A DNA stretch of 64,000 bases from Argentina anserina (taxonomy: Eukaryota > Streptophyta > Magnoliopsida > Rosales > Rosaceae), in the NCBI RefSeq assembly GCF_933775445.1, contig NW_026089493.1:372001-436000 (forward strand), written 5' to 3'. The position numbers and the translations under genes are program-made. The notes beneath the pieces were generated by a model. That model did not search any database and was not told the origin of the DNA. It saw only the letters and a list, made by a program, of their open reading frames with translations. This document shows positions 53,046 through 61,551 of the stretch, in pieces; within the stretch, counting starts at the first letter, position 1; each line of letters begins with the position of its first letter.

Positions 53046-55289
53046 GTGTATCTTTACTATTCCAATTGTGTATCTTTTCATTTCTCGTTTGAGTATCTTT
53101 CTGTAAGGCTTCTGATGCGAGTTTCTATTGTATTTTAGAGTTTTGCAAGTGTGGGAGTGTGTTTCTTTCAAACTGAGTATCTTTACATCGTTTGCGTATC
53201 TTTACTATTCCAATTGTGTATCTTTACATCGTTTCCGTATCTTTACTATTCCAATTGTGTATCTTTACATCGTTTGCGTATCTTTACTATTCCAATTGTG
53301 TATCTTTTCATTTCTCGTTTGAGTACCTTTCTGTAAGGCTTATGATGCGAGTTTCTATTGTATTTGAGAGTTTTGCAAGTGTGGGAGTGTGTTTCTTTCA
53401 AACTGAGTATCTTTACATCGTTTGCGTATCTTTACTATTCCAATTGTGTATCTTTACATCGTATGCGTATCTTTACTATTCCAATTGTGTATCTTTTCAT
53501 TTCTCGTTTGAGTATCTTTCTGTAAGGCTTTCTGATGCGAGTTTCTATTGAATTTGAGAGTTTTGCAAGTGTGGGAGTGTGTTTCTTTCAAACTGAGTAT
53601 CTTTACATCGTTTGCGTATCTTTACTATTCCAATTGTGTATCTTTTCATTTCTCGTTTGAGTATCTTTCTGTAAGGCTTCTGATGCGAGTTTCTATTGTA
53701 TTTGAGAGTTTTGCATGTGTGGGAGTGTGTTTCTTTCAAACTGAGTATCTTTACATCGTTTGCGTATCTTTACTATTCCAATTGTGTATCTTTACATCGT
53801 TTGCGTATCTTTACTATTCCAATTGTGTATCTTTTCATTTCTCGTTTGAGTATCTTTCTGTAAGGCTTTTGATGCGAGTTTCTATTGTATTTGAGAGTTT
53901 TGCATGTGTGGGAGTGTGTTTCTTTCAAACTGAGTATCTTTACATCGTTTGCGTATCTTTACTATTCCAATTGTGTATCTTTACATCGTTTCCGTATCTT
54001 TACTATTGCAATTGTGTATCTTTTCATTTCTCGTTTGAGTATCTTTCTGTAAGGCTTCTGATGCCAGTTTCTATTGTATTTAAGAGTTTTGCAAGTGTGG
54101 GAGTGTGTTTCTTTCAAACTGAGTATCTTTACATCGTTTGCGTATCTTTACTATTCCAATTGTGTATCTTTACATCGTTTGTGTATCTTTACTATTCCAA
54201 TTGTGTATCTTTTCATTTCTCGTTTGAGTATCTTTCTGTAAGGCTTCTGATGCGAGTTTCTATTGTATTTTAGAGTTTTGCAAGTGTGGGAGTGTGTTTC
54301 TTTCAAACTGAGTATCTTTACATCGTTTGCGTATCTTTACTATTCCAATTGTGTATCTTTACATCGTTTCCGTATCTTTACTATTCCAATTGTGTATCTT
54401 TACATCGTTTGCGTATCTTTACTATTCCAATTGTGTATCTTTTCATTTCTCGTTTGAGTACCTTTCTGTAAGGCTTATGATGCGAGTTTCTATTGTATTT
54501 GAGAGTTTTGCAAGTGTGGGAGTGTGTTTCTTTCAAACTGAGTATCTTTACATCGTTTGCGTATCTTTACTATTCCAATTGTGTATCTTTACATCGTATG
54601 CGTATCTTTACTATTCCAATTGTGTATCTTTTCATTTCTCGTTTGAGTATCTTTCTGTAAGGCTTTCTGGTGCGAGTTTCTATTGAATTTGAGAGTTTTG
54701 CAAGTGTGGGAGTGTGTTTCTTTCAAACTGAGTATCTTTACATCGTTTGCGTATCTTTACTATTCCAATTGTGTATCTTTTCATTTCTCGTTTGAGTATC
54801 TTTCTGTAAGGCTTCTGATGCGAGTTTCTATTGTATTTGAGAGTTTTGCATGTGTGGGAGTGTGTTTCTTTCAAACTGAGTATCTTTACATCGTTTGCGT
54901 ATCTTTACTATTCCAATTGTGTATCTTTACATCGTTTGCGTATCTTTACTATTCCAATTGTGTATCTTTTCATTTCTCGTTTGAGTATCTTTCTGTAAGG
55001 CTTTTGATGCGAGTTTCTATTGTATTTGAGAGTTTTGCATGTGTGGGAGTGTGTTTCTTTCAAACTGAGTATCTTTACATCGTTTGCGTATCTTTACTAT
55101 TCCAATTGTGTATCTTTACATCGTTTCCGTATCTTTACTATTGCAATTGTGTATCTTTTCATTTCTCGTTTGAGTATCTTTCTGTAAGGCTTCTGATGCC
55201 AGTTTCTATTGTATTTAAGAGTTTTGCAAGTGTGGGAGTGTGTTTCTTTCAAACTGAGTATCTTTACATCGTTTGCGTATCTTTACTAT
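53020..55289 (+). repeat. Tandem pair of 1135-bp units
   Basis: About 53020-54154 is repeated at 54155-55289. Shared markers are GTATTTTAGAG, GAGTACCTTTCTG, GGCTTATGATG, CATCGTATGCG, GGCTTTTGATG and CTATTGCAATTG. The second copy has CTGGTGCGAG near 54670. Because the unit's monomers happen to be in frame, the second copy contains the longest open frame of the array (54683-55699), which is not a gene. Confidence 0.84.
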
Positions 55290-55763
55290 TCCAATTGTGT
55301 ATCTTTACATCGTTTGCGTATCTTTACTATTCCAATTGTGTATCTTTTCATTTCTCGTTTGAGTATCTTTCTGTAAGGCTTCTGATGCGAGTTTCTATTG
55401 TATTTGAGAGTTTTGCATGTGTGGGAGTGTGTTTCTTTCAAACTGAGTATCTTTACATCGTTTGCGTATCTTTACTATTCCAATTGTGTATCTTTACATC
55501 ATTTCCGTATCTTTACTATTCCAATTGTGTATCTTTTCATTTCTCGTTTGAGTATCTTTCTGTAAGGCTTCTGATGCCAGTTTCTATTGTATTTAAGAGT
55601 TTTGCAAGTGTGGGAGTGTGTTTCTTTCAAACTGAGTATCTTTACATCGTTTGCGTATCTTTACTATTCCAATTGTGTATCTTTTCATTTCTCGTTTGAG
55701 TATCTTTCTGTAAGGCTTTCTGATGCGAGTTTCTATTGAATTTGAGAGTTTTGCAAGTGTGGG

Positions 55764-55768
55764 AGTGT
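55764..55768. repeat. Target-site duplication, left (AGTGT)
   Basis: Satellite GGGAGTGT is followed by TGATCGG, the outer end of the left LTR. The same AGTGT restarts the satellite at 63734. Removing the element and one AGTGT restores a normal GGGAGTGTGTTTCTTTC. Five bases is the usual duplication made by plant LTR-retrotransposon integrases. Confidence 0.96.
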
Positions 55769-56770
55769 TGATCGGTTCGATTACTCGAGATCAATATTAA
55801 CCCTGTAAGCATCGTTAGTAGTATAAAGCAAGAGGGTATCGTTCACAAACCGGGGATCCAACCAGGGTAAAGAATCACAAACATTTAACCACGAATTCAT
55901 AAGAGTTTAAGAGATTTGATATAGGATCGGATCAAGAACATAAAAATAAACCTAAACTAATATATACATGTGATCAACCAACCAACACATAATACATTAC
56001 CAAAACAAATCATACAAAGCTAACGAAAATCAGATTTTAGTCCTCCTTTAACAGTCGTACCGAGACACTATCATGAATAATTAAGGTTGGATCATGCAAT
56101 TAGGGTCCTAAGCAGTAACCTAAACACATAGACACTTAACACATTCGATTCATTCCAAGCGGTCTTAATCGAAATCTAACATACTTATCCTACCATGTAA
56201 CTTCAAAGCCACGCATATTGAATTCATTAAGCATGTCACCTACTTAACCCCCAATCATGCAATTTTGAAAATCACATAGAAAAGATAAACATGTTCATAG
56301 CACAAGTCATAAATCCAACAACCTAAATATCACGCTACAAGCGTATACATAACACATAGATACTCTCGAAATCACACAAAGACATGTCACGGCATAAACT
56401 AAAATCATAGAACTACAAACCTAAAATCGAAACTTTATATAATTTGAAACAAGTAACTATCTTATAGACAAAATTGAAACAAGTTTACAATGACCAAAAC
56501 ACATACACAACCAAGAACAAGAAAAACCAAAAACCGAAATAAACATAGAGAGAATCATGGTTACACTTTATCAATCAAGCGATCTCACAAGGTGTAGCCG
56601 TGGCTTTCCAAGGGGATGAAACCTCTTCACAAGCGTGCTTGAAGGCTAAGGATTGGTGGAGAATGGTGGAATCGGTTTTAGGATTTCTTGGATGGGTGAG
56701 TATGAAATTTGGTAGAGCTTTGGCTAGTATGTGCACAAGGTTGATGATATGTTTCTGTGGAATTGAGGTG

Positions 56771-56780
56771 CTATATATAG
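56771..56780 (-). promoter_or_regulatory. TATA box of the left LTR
   Basis: CTATATATAG is a perfect 10-bp palindrome, so it could serve either strand. On the element's strand it is followed by GCACCTCAATTCC and, about 30 bases on, by CATATCATCAACC, a plausible start site. This places U3 at about 1.15 kb and R+U5 at about 0.98 kb. Promoter use is inferred from position only. Confidence 0.6.
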
Positions 56781-57186
56781 AGGAAGAAACCCAAGGGAGG
56801 ATGGCCACAAAGTCCACAAAGTTGAAACCAAATTGGTTGAGGTTTCCTAGATTCGGCAGATTTGACCTTTGTCCCTTGTTGTGGCCATAACTTTCTCTAT
56901 AAAATAGATATTGAGATGATTCCAACTGGCAATTTCAACTAGACTTCCGTGGCTTTTCATCCATATAAGGTACATTTTCTCAATCATTTTGAGCTGTCCA
57001 GGGGAGCCCGTCAAAGATGGATGATCTGCACTGCAGAATTCTGATTTCTATAAGGATTGCATATCTTTTGCATTAATTACATATCTTCTTCCTCCTTTAT
57101 TGCTGATTTCTTTTGCACAAATTTCTTCCTTTGAATTAGGGAGGCAGCAAAAGTCTTAATTGTTGCAGCCATGTTTGATTTTTCTT

Positions 57187-57274
57187 ACCTCTCCTCATTA
57201 AATTTGCTGCATGCCTTCTTTGACTTTCTTGCCTCTTCTCATTTAATTTGCTGCATGCCTTCTTTGACATTCTT
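57187..57274 (-). repeat. 44-bp tandem duplication in U3 (left LTR)
   Basis: Two adjacent 44-bp copies (57187-57230 and 57231-57274) share TTTGCTGCATGCCTTCTTTG and differ at only a few positions. They contain the GCATGC palindrome. Tandem duplications in U3 often multiply enhancer elements; no specific factor site can be claimed. Confidence 0.85.
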
Positions 57275-57474
57275 TGGTGCTGGGATTTATGGACATTCTG
57301 ATACATATTTGTGCTCTATTTGCAGGAGGAACAAAGTCCCAAGTTTCCCTCATAGCCCTTGGATCAAAAGCAAATCAATGGCTGAGATAATTCCGCCGAG
57401 TTCATTGGACCTCCGATCAATGATTCAGTCATATCTCTCTGTAGGAATAAGATATTGATTTGATTCCAAATCCT

Positions 57475-57545
57475 ACAGAAACTAGACTCAAATACCTTTA
57501 TTTCCATATAAAGTAGGTCTTCTAACTCGATCGGAGCTATCCAGG
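57475..57545 (-). repeat. Dispersed module in U3 (left LTR, copy B)
   Basis: Contains ACAGAAACTAGACTCAAA, TTTCCATATAAAG and GTCTTCTAACTCG, then GGAGCTATCCAGGGGAGCCC. Related copies are in U3 itself at 56936-57002 (AACTAGACTTCCG, CATCCATATAAGGTAC, GAGCTGTCCAGGGGAGCCC) and in the internal region at 60124-60192, 59761-59817 and, in part, 59957-59975. The first two, with their flanks (AGATATTGA, GATTCCAA), form a roughly 110-bp duplication within U3. Right LTR equivalents are at offset 5805. Confidence 0.75.
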
Positions 57546-57928
57546 GGAGCCCATCGAAGTTGGACTATGAATATTGACAGCATTTTGATTCTTGAATGGA
57601 TTGGGCTTTTAAGTGTATTTTCTTCTCTTTCCTTGTGGAACTAGGATTGCTTTCCTTCTCCAACATGTATTTGTATTTCCTAATAAGAATAAGTATGTTA
57701 GAAACAAAGAAATACGAAAGGATGAATCCTACTCGAACAAGGAATCATATCTCAACAAGGATTATTAACACTTAGCACGATTTCATCATCAATTCATTCA
57801 TAATTGATATAAGCTCTACCTAGACACTTATTCATACAAAATAAACTAAAACATACTAAATAAGAGGTAACAAAGAGTAAGAATAGGGCATAAACGCATT
57901 AAGAACGTCACACTTTGTGCTCCTATCA

Positions 57929-57946
57929 ACAACCCCACACTTAAGC
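57929..57946 (-). other. Polypurine tract next to the 3' LTR
   Basis: Read on the minus strand the sequence is GCTTAAGTGTGGGGTTGT, immediately followed by the LTR start TGATAGG. A purine-rich GTGTGGGG run in this position primes plus-strand DNA synthesis in plant Ty3/gypsy elements. Together with the primer-binding site it fixes the element on the minus strand. Confidence 0.85.
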
Positions 57947-58688
57947 TTTGCTAGTCCCTTAGCAAACACTTAGAAAAGGGGAACAAAAACATAAAACAAA
58001 AATCAATACAACTAAACTAATGACTCAACTATAATGCCTTCAACATTTTGTATCAGAGATCTTCAAACTCATAGCATCAAGAATAACACTTAATCGAAAT
58101 AGATAGAATGAATTCAATGGTTAATAAACATGAGATCTCGCATAACAAGTAAGAGATGGTAGAAACATAGGTATATTAAGCTCAACATGTTCAAGACAAG
58201 TTCAAATTCAACTCACAAGGGATATGCACTCCAAATATTTTCTCTCAAGAATATGGCATATGCTTAAAAGCTTTTCACACATAAGAGTTATGAACACATA
58301 GTGAATTCGAAAACCTCATGAAAGATACCAATCATATGCACAAATGAACCAAAACCATATGCTTACTCATGAAACAAACTCCACAGATCAAGAGCTACTC
58401 ATTTTAAGAATCATGCGGATCTTTATAAAAGGTAGGCTTAGGCTCGGTAAGGATATCATTTTTCAAGGAAAAGGAATCACAAAGGTCATCCTTAAGACTT
58501 AGCAGAGCAATAATCATTCACCTTATGTCGCCATACTCCATAAAACAAGGGCCAATTTTCATCATGTTGAACCCATTCTTCACTCTAAACATTGTGAAAA
58601 TGGACAAAGGCTAAAGTACAACATTATTGAGCCTTCAACAAATACATCACAACTCCAAATTCACATCAAAACATAGCTATGCCGTAAC

Positions 58689-58800
58689 TTCTTACTTCTC
58701 TTTCTTTTTCTATCTTTTTTTTTCTAACCGTGTATATATCTTTTTCTTTTCTTTTTCTCACACGGCATCTTTCATTTTTTTTCTTTTCACCATTTTCATA
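58689..58800 (-). repeat. Purine-rich low-complexity tract
   Basis: The plus strand is almost all C and T (runs such as TTCTTTTTCTATC and TTTCTTTTCTTTTTCTC), so the element RNA is purine-rich here. It is broken by CCGTGTATATATC and CACACGGCATC; CCGTGTG/CACACGG and ACGGCA recur around it. No coding sense. Confidence 0.7.
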
Positions 58801-58825
58801 CGGCACAAATAAATACATAGCATAA

Positions 58826-58847
58826 CCCCACACTTGAATCGAATCAT
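58826..58847 (-). other. Internal polypurine-tract-like site
   Basis: The minus strand reads ATGATTCGATTCAAGTGTGG followed by GG, close to the terminal tract (AAGTGTGGGG) and sharing ATGATTCGA with the motif at 59522. It could act as a second plus-strand primer site, as in some large plant elements, or be an old copy of the element's 3' end. Confidence 0.5.
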
Positions 58848-59462
58848 CACTCCATATTAACATCAAATATTAGCTCTGCCAAGCCTCGAGAACAAGGTAG
58901 AGATATAACTATACTAAGCAAGGATATTAACATGTTGGTGATGAATAAAAGGTTTAACGTAGGCTCAAATGGGTTAATACTAATGTGTCCCAAGCAGGGT
59001 ACAAATAAGGCATACGGCTTTTTGGTTTAAGTGGTGGAATCCTAAAAAGATCCAACAATCATTTTCAAAATCAGAGTATATTATGACATAAAGCTTCGAA
59101 AGTTTCACAAAGTAAGTTCTAGCATTCTCTAGTTCATTGCAATTCTATGGCATATGAATTGATCAAAATAGATGTAATGAGGTTATATAGCCAAGAAAGG
59201 ATAGATTAAACTCTCCAAAGAAAGGCACATATATGGCTCGAAACTCACAAAGGTTACATGAATTTAAACAAGGAACATGCTCATTTTGTACCTAAGATTC
59301 AAAATCCTCATCTACTACATGTTCGTACAAAATCTACACATTGATTAACCATCAAATTGCAATTAAGTTTCAATTTCCAATCTTGTGATCATCATTCAAC
59401 CAATCATTCAAAGATCAACTCATCTTAGACAGTTAAAGGCATACCTAAGACTCAAAACAAAA

Positions 59463-59502
59463 TAAAATAAAATACAAATAAATTTTTTTATTTTATTTTA
59501 TG
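59463..59502. repeat. AT-rich 12-bp inverted repeat
   Basis: ATAAAATAAAAT (59463-59474) and ATTTTATTTTAT (59491-59502) are perfect complements around a 16-base loop. Such AT hairpins arise easily by chance in A-rich sequence. A terminator role for the element is possible but unsupported. Confidence 0.6.
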
Positions 59503-59521
59503 ACTCTAACATGTAAACCTT

Positions 59522-59558
59522 CCCCCATACTCGAATCATGCATTGTCCTCAATGAATG
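59522..59558 (-). other. Second conserved motif with internal polypurine-like run
   Basis: On the minus strand it reads CATTCATTGAGGACAATGC, then ATGATTCGAGTATGGGGG. A GAGGACAATGCATG block leading into GTGTGGGGG is familiar from plant Ty3/gypsy elements after the coding region. The G-run resembles the terminal polypurine tract, with TATGGGGG in place of TGTGGGG. Confidence 0.55.
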
Positions 59559-60123
59559 TCAAAAATAAATAATGCAATGAAAGACAAAAGCATAGTGGAA
59601 GGAAACAAAAACAAAAATAAAAACATGAGAAAAGTTGAGAAAATGATGAGAAAAGCTCCCCCATGATGTGGTCCAAACAGCCTGCATTCCATGCTTCATA
59701 ACGTTTGAAAATAATCTCCGATAAGTGTGACAGTAGTGGGAATAGAAAGCTGATGTTTCTAGCTTTCCATGCATATAAAGTACATCCGCTAACTCCAAAT
59801 GAGGAGAAAGTTATGCCCCTGCAAAGTTATCACGAAAAACAAGTTCATAGATTCAAAAACTGGAATGACCTTTATCTATTTGTACCTGAATTCCGTTGAC
59901 TTAAACAGCTGGAATGGAAACATGGCCTGAATAAAAGTTGAAGATAACACAACAAGCTTTCAATCCATATATGGCACAACTGCCCAGTTAGGCCGGAAGT
60001 GCTCGCTGTTTTGCTGTTTCCGGACTGCAACTGCACGAGTTCTGAATTTCTGACACGACCTTGCTGCCTTCCAATTGCAACTGGGAGTAATGTAGACCTC
60101 TAAATCTAGTTTTGTAAAAAGAT

Positions 60124-60192
60124 ACAGAAACTAGACTCAAAGATCTTTGTTTCCATATAAAGCACATCTTCCAACGCCCTATGAGCTGGGAG
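60124..60192 (-). repeat. Dispersed module in the internal region (copy E)
   Basis: Best match to the U3 copy at 57475: both have ACAGAAACTAGACTCAAA, CTTT.TTTCCATATAAAG and TCTTC.AAC at the same spacing. The tail differs (CGCCCTATGAGCTGGGAG). A shorter relative at 59761-59817 has TTTCCATGCATATAAAGTAC and CTAACTCCAAATGAGGAG. Confidence 0.72.
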
Positions 60193-60359
60193 ATACAGTA
60201 TGCCGAAATCGACGGACTGTTTCTACCAGATTCTGTTGAACGAAAATGTTTTCCTCCTCTTTACGTTTTCTCGAAAACTAACCTACACACGCACAAAAAA
60301 AATCAAAAAGAACAAAAACAATAACCAAATAAAGAGTAAAGAGTAAAAAAATCAAAATT

Positions 60360-60384
60360 GGGTTGCCTCCCAACAAGCGCTTAA
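60360..60384 (-). other. Conserved noncoding motif of plant gypsy elements
   Basis: On the minus strand this reads TTAAGCGCTTGTTGGGAGG followed by CAACCC. From memory, a GCGCTTGTTGGGAGGCAACCC block is recurrent in plant Athila/Tat-type and derived non-autonomous elements, downstream of the coding region. Its role is not known to me; it serves as a lineage marker. Confidence 0.55.
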
Positions 60385-61302
60385 ATTTAAAGTCTAATAG
60401 CTTAGACCGAGTTTTCCTTTCAATCATTTTGTAGGTGACACATTATGGGGTTTCTCCTCCGCCATTTTGTTGTCCAACCTTGTAGTATATTCTCGAGCTC
60501 ATTGCTGGTCACTTCACTATAAATCTGTAGAATCTTAATTAAAATCATTAGTGAAAGTGGGAACCTACCGAACATAACATAGGACATGAGATCCTTAAGA
60601 GACTATGTTCCTCTAGCCATATGATATTTTGTGGAATTAAAAATGCAACATGAATGAGATGCAAAATGAATGCAATTAGAATAAATAATGAAGATGCAAT
60701 GCAAAAGTTAGAGAATAACAATTAGGAAGTCATTGATATATACAAGTCACACACATGTCAAAAGTCATTAAATTATAATAAGCACATGTTAAGGGAAAAA
60801 AAACTAGCTTAACAACTAATCCAACAAATTGTCAAATCTTATGTTTAAGTTCGTTTTAATTTCTCAACTTAAAAACCTAAGAAAGTACACACAATTATAA
60901 TTATTATATGTTACAACAAAATAAGATAAGGATTCACAAGTTAGTTTTTTTAAGTTTACAAAGTTCACACAATTCACAAGTTCTTTTTGCTATTTCAATG
61001 ACTGAATGAACGACTGATTCTAAGTTGTAAACCGAGGTGGACGTGCGGCCTAAGTATGAATGTCTAGACACAAGATCAAGTCTTTGTTTCAGAAGACCGT
61101 ATAGCTCAATTAGAGATAGTGAACATGGTAGGACTCATTTGTTGAACTACGGAGAGCGAACTCCCTATCGACTCCATCACCGAGATGTATGTCAGTCAAT
61201 AGTTCTCTGAGATCCAATTTTGGTCCCATGCACCAGGGTAATAAAAGAGCATGCCTCTTACTCAGCTGGACTTAAACTTGGGTGTTAGACAATTCTCCAA
61301 GT

Positions 61303-61375
61303 GTTAATAAAAGCCGCCCTCAACCTCATGCAAAAACTTTGGAAGAAAACATGAGGGGTTGAGGCTAATATTAAC
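61303..61375 (-). other. Long imperfect hairpin in the element leader
   Basis: Left arm 61303-61330 starts GTTAATAAAAGCC and ends TCAACCTCATG; right arm 61350-61375 starts CATGAGGGGTTGAGG and ends CTAATATTAAC. They pair through TCATG, AACC/GGTT, AGCC/GGCT and GTTAATA/TATTAAC, with a GCCC bulge, a CC bulge, a small internal mismatch and a 19-base loop. In the element RNA this lies about 180-250 bases after the primer-binding site, where retroelements often keep packaging or dimerisation structures. The function is inferred. Confidence 0.7.
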
Positions 61376-61551
61376 AAAAGGGACTTTACCTATTCCGTTC
61401 GATTTACAACCTACAACAATCATTCATTAATCATAAAAAATAACAACCTAAGATAAAATTAGTATATATTAGAACAAAGTAAGAAAAAAATATATACAAA
61501 TTTACAATATGAACAGTGAATTCGAAATTAAAAGATTGGAATCCATAATGA

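Larger units (their letters stand above)
1..55768 (+). repeat. Hierarchical tandem satellite array, main block
   Basis: The whole stretch is built from one monomer family in a single orientation, with no inverted copy and no foreign sequence seen before 55769. Each monomer has a 108-bp core (GATGCGAGTTTCTATTG, then GAGAGTTTTGCAAGTGTGGG, then TTTCTTTCAAACTGA, and a tail carrying TCATTTCTCGTTTGAG) plus one to four 41-bp units. Spacing between successive GATGCGAG sites is 149, 190, 231 or 272 bp, often one base shorter because GGCTTTCTG alternates with GGCTTCTG. The plus strand is T-rich. The array is already under way at base 1 and resumes after the retrotransposon, so its true size is unknown. 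Arrays like this are usual in plant pericentromeric, centromeric or subtelomeric heterochromatin; nothing here decides which. No gene is supported inside it. Confidence 0.97.
55769..57928 (-). repeat. Left LTR (element's 3' LTR), 2160 bp
   Basis: Begins TGATCGGTTCG and ends CCTATCA on the plus strand. It aligns with 61576-63733 throughout. Outside one divergent patch (55888-55947) I find only three substitutions: C/T at 55784, T/G at 56900 and T/G at 57668 (this LTR first). The strand-sense order is U3 from 57928 down to the TATA box near 56775, then R and U5 down to 55769. No protein is encoded; short open frames here (for example 56575-56925 minus) overlap the promoter region and occur identically in both LTRs. 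Confidence 0.95.

Noticed and set aside
54683..55699. 338-codon open frame in the satellite, the longest of many (also 51196-52077 and 23911-24732)
   Set aside because: It is several monomers joined where the combined period happens to be divisible by three. The same peptide blocks recur in all frames across the array with frequent frame changes, and no start context, intron or domain is visible. Low-complexity F/S/V/Y-rich translation is what T-rich repeats give.
1..55768. CRISPR-like array
   Set aside because: There are no unique spacers; all sequence between repeats is itself repeated, and the flanking element is a eukaryotic retrotransposon.
1..55768. Firm identification as functional centromere (CENP-B-like box)
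   Set aside because: No convincing CENP-B box or other centromere-specific motif was found by eye, and array structure alone cannot separate centromeric from pericentromeric or subtelomeric satellites.
56575..56925. 116-codon minus-strand frame and overlapping 96-codon plus-strand frame in the LTR (repeated at 62380-62730)
   Set aside because: Both lie across the LTR promoter region and overlap each other on opposite strands. Their agreement between LTRs reflects LTR identity, not protein conservation; no known domain is seen.
57171..57458. 95-codon plus-strand frame in the LTR
   Set aside because: It runs through the 44-bp tandem duplication in U3, antisense to the element, with no recognisable domain. 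Present in both LTRs only because LTRs are copies.
58627..58866. Short frames over the purine/pyrimidine tract
   Set aside because: Composition-driven (F/S-rich on one strand, K/R/E-rich on the other), without any retroviral Gag feature.
59463..59502. Transcription terminator
   Set aside because: The inverted repeat is pure A/T in an A-rich background and has no supporting context; kept only as a repeat.
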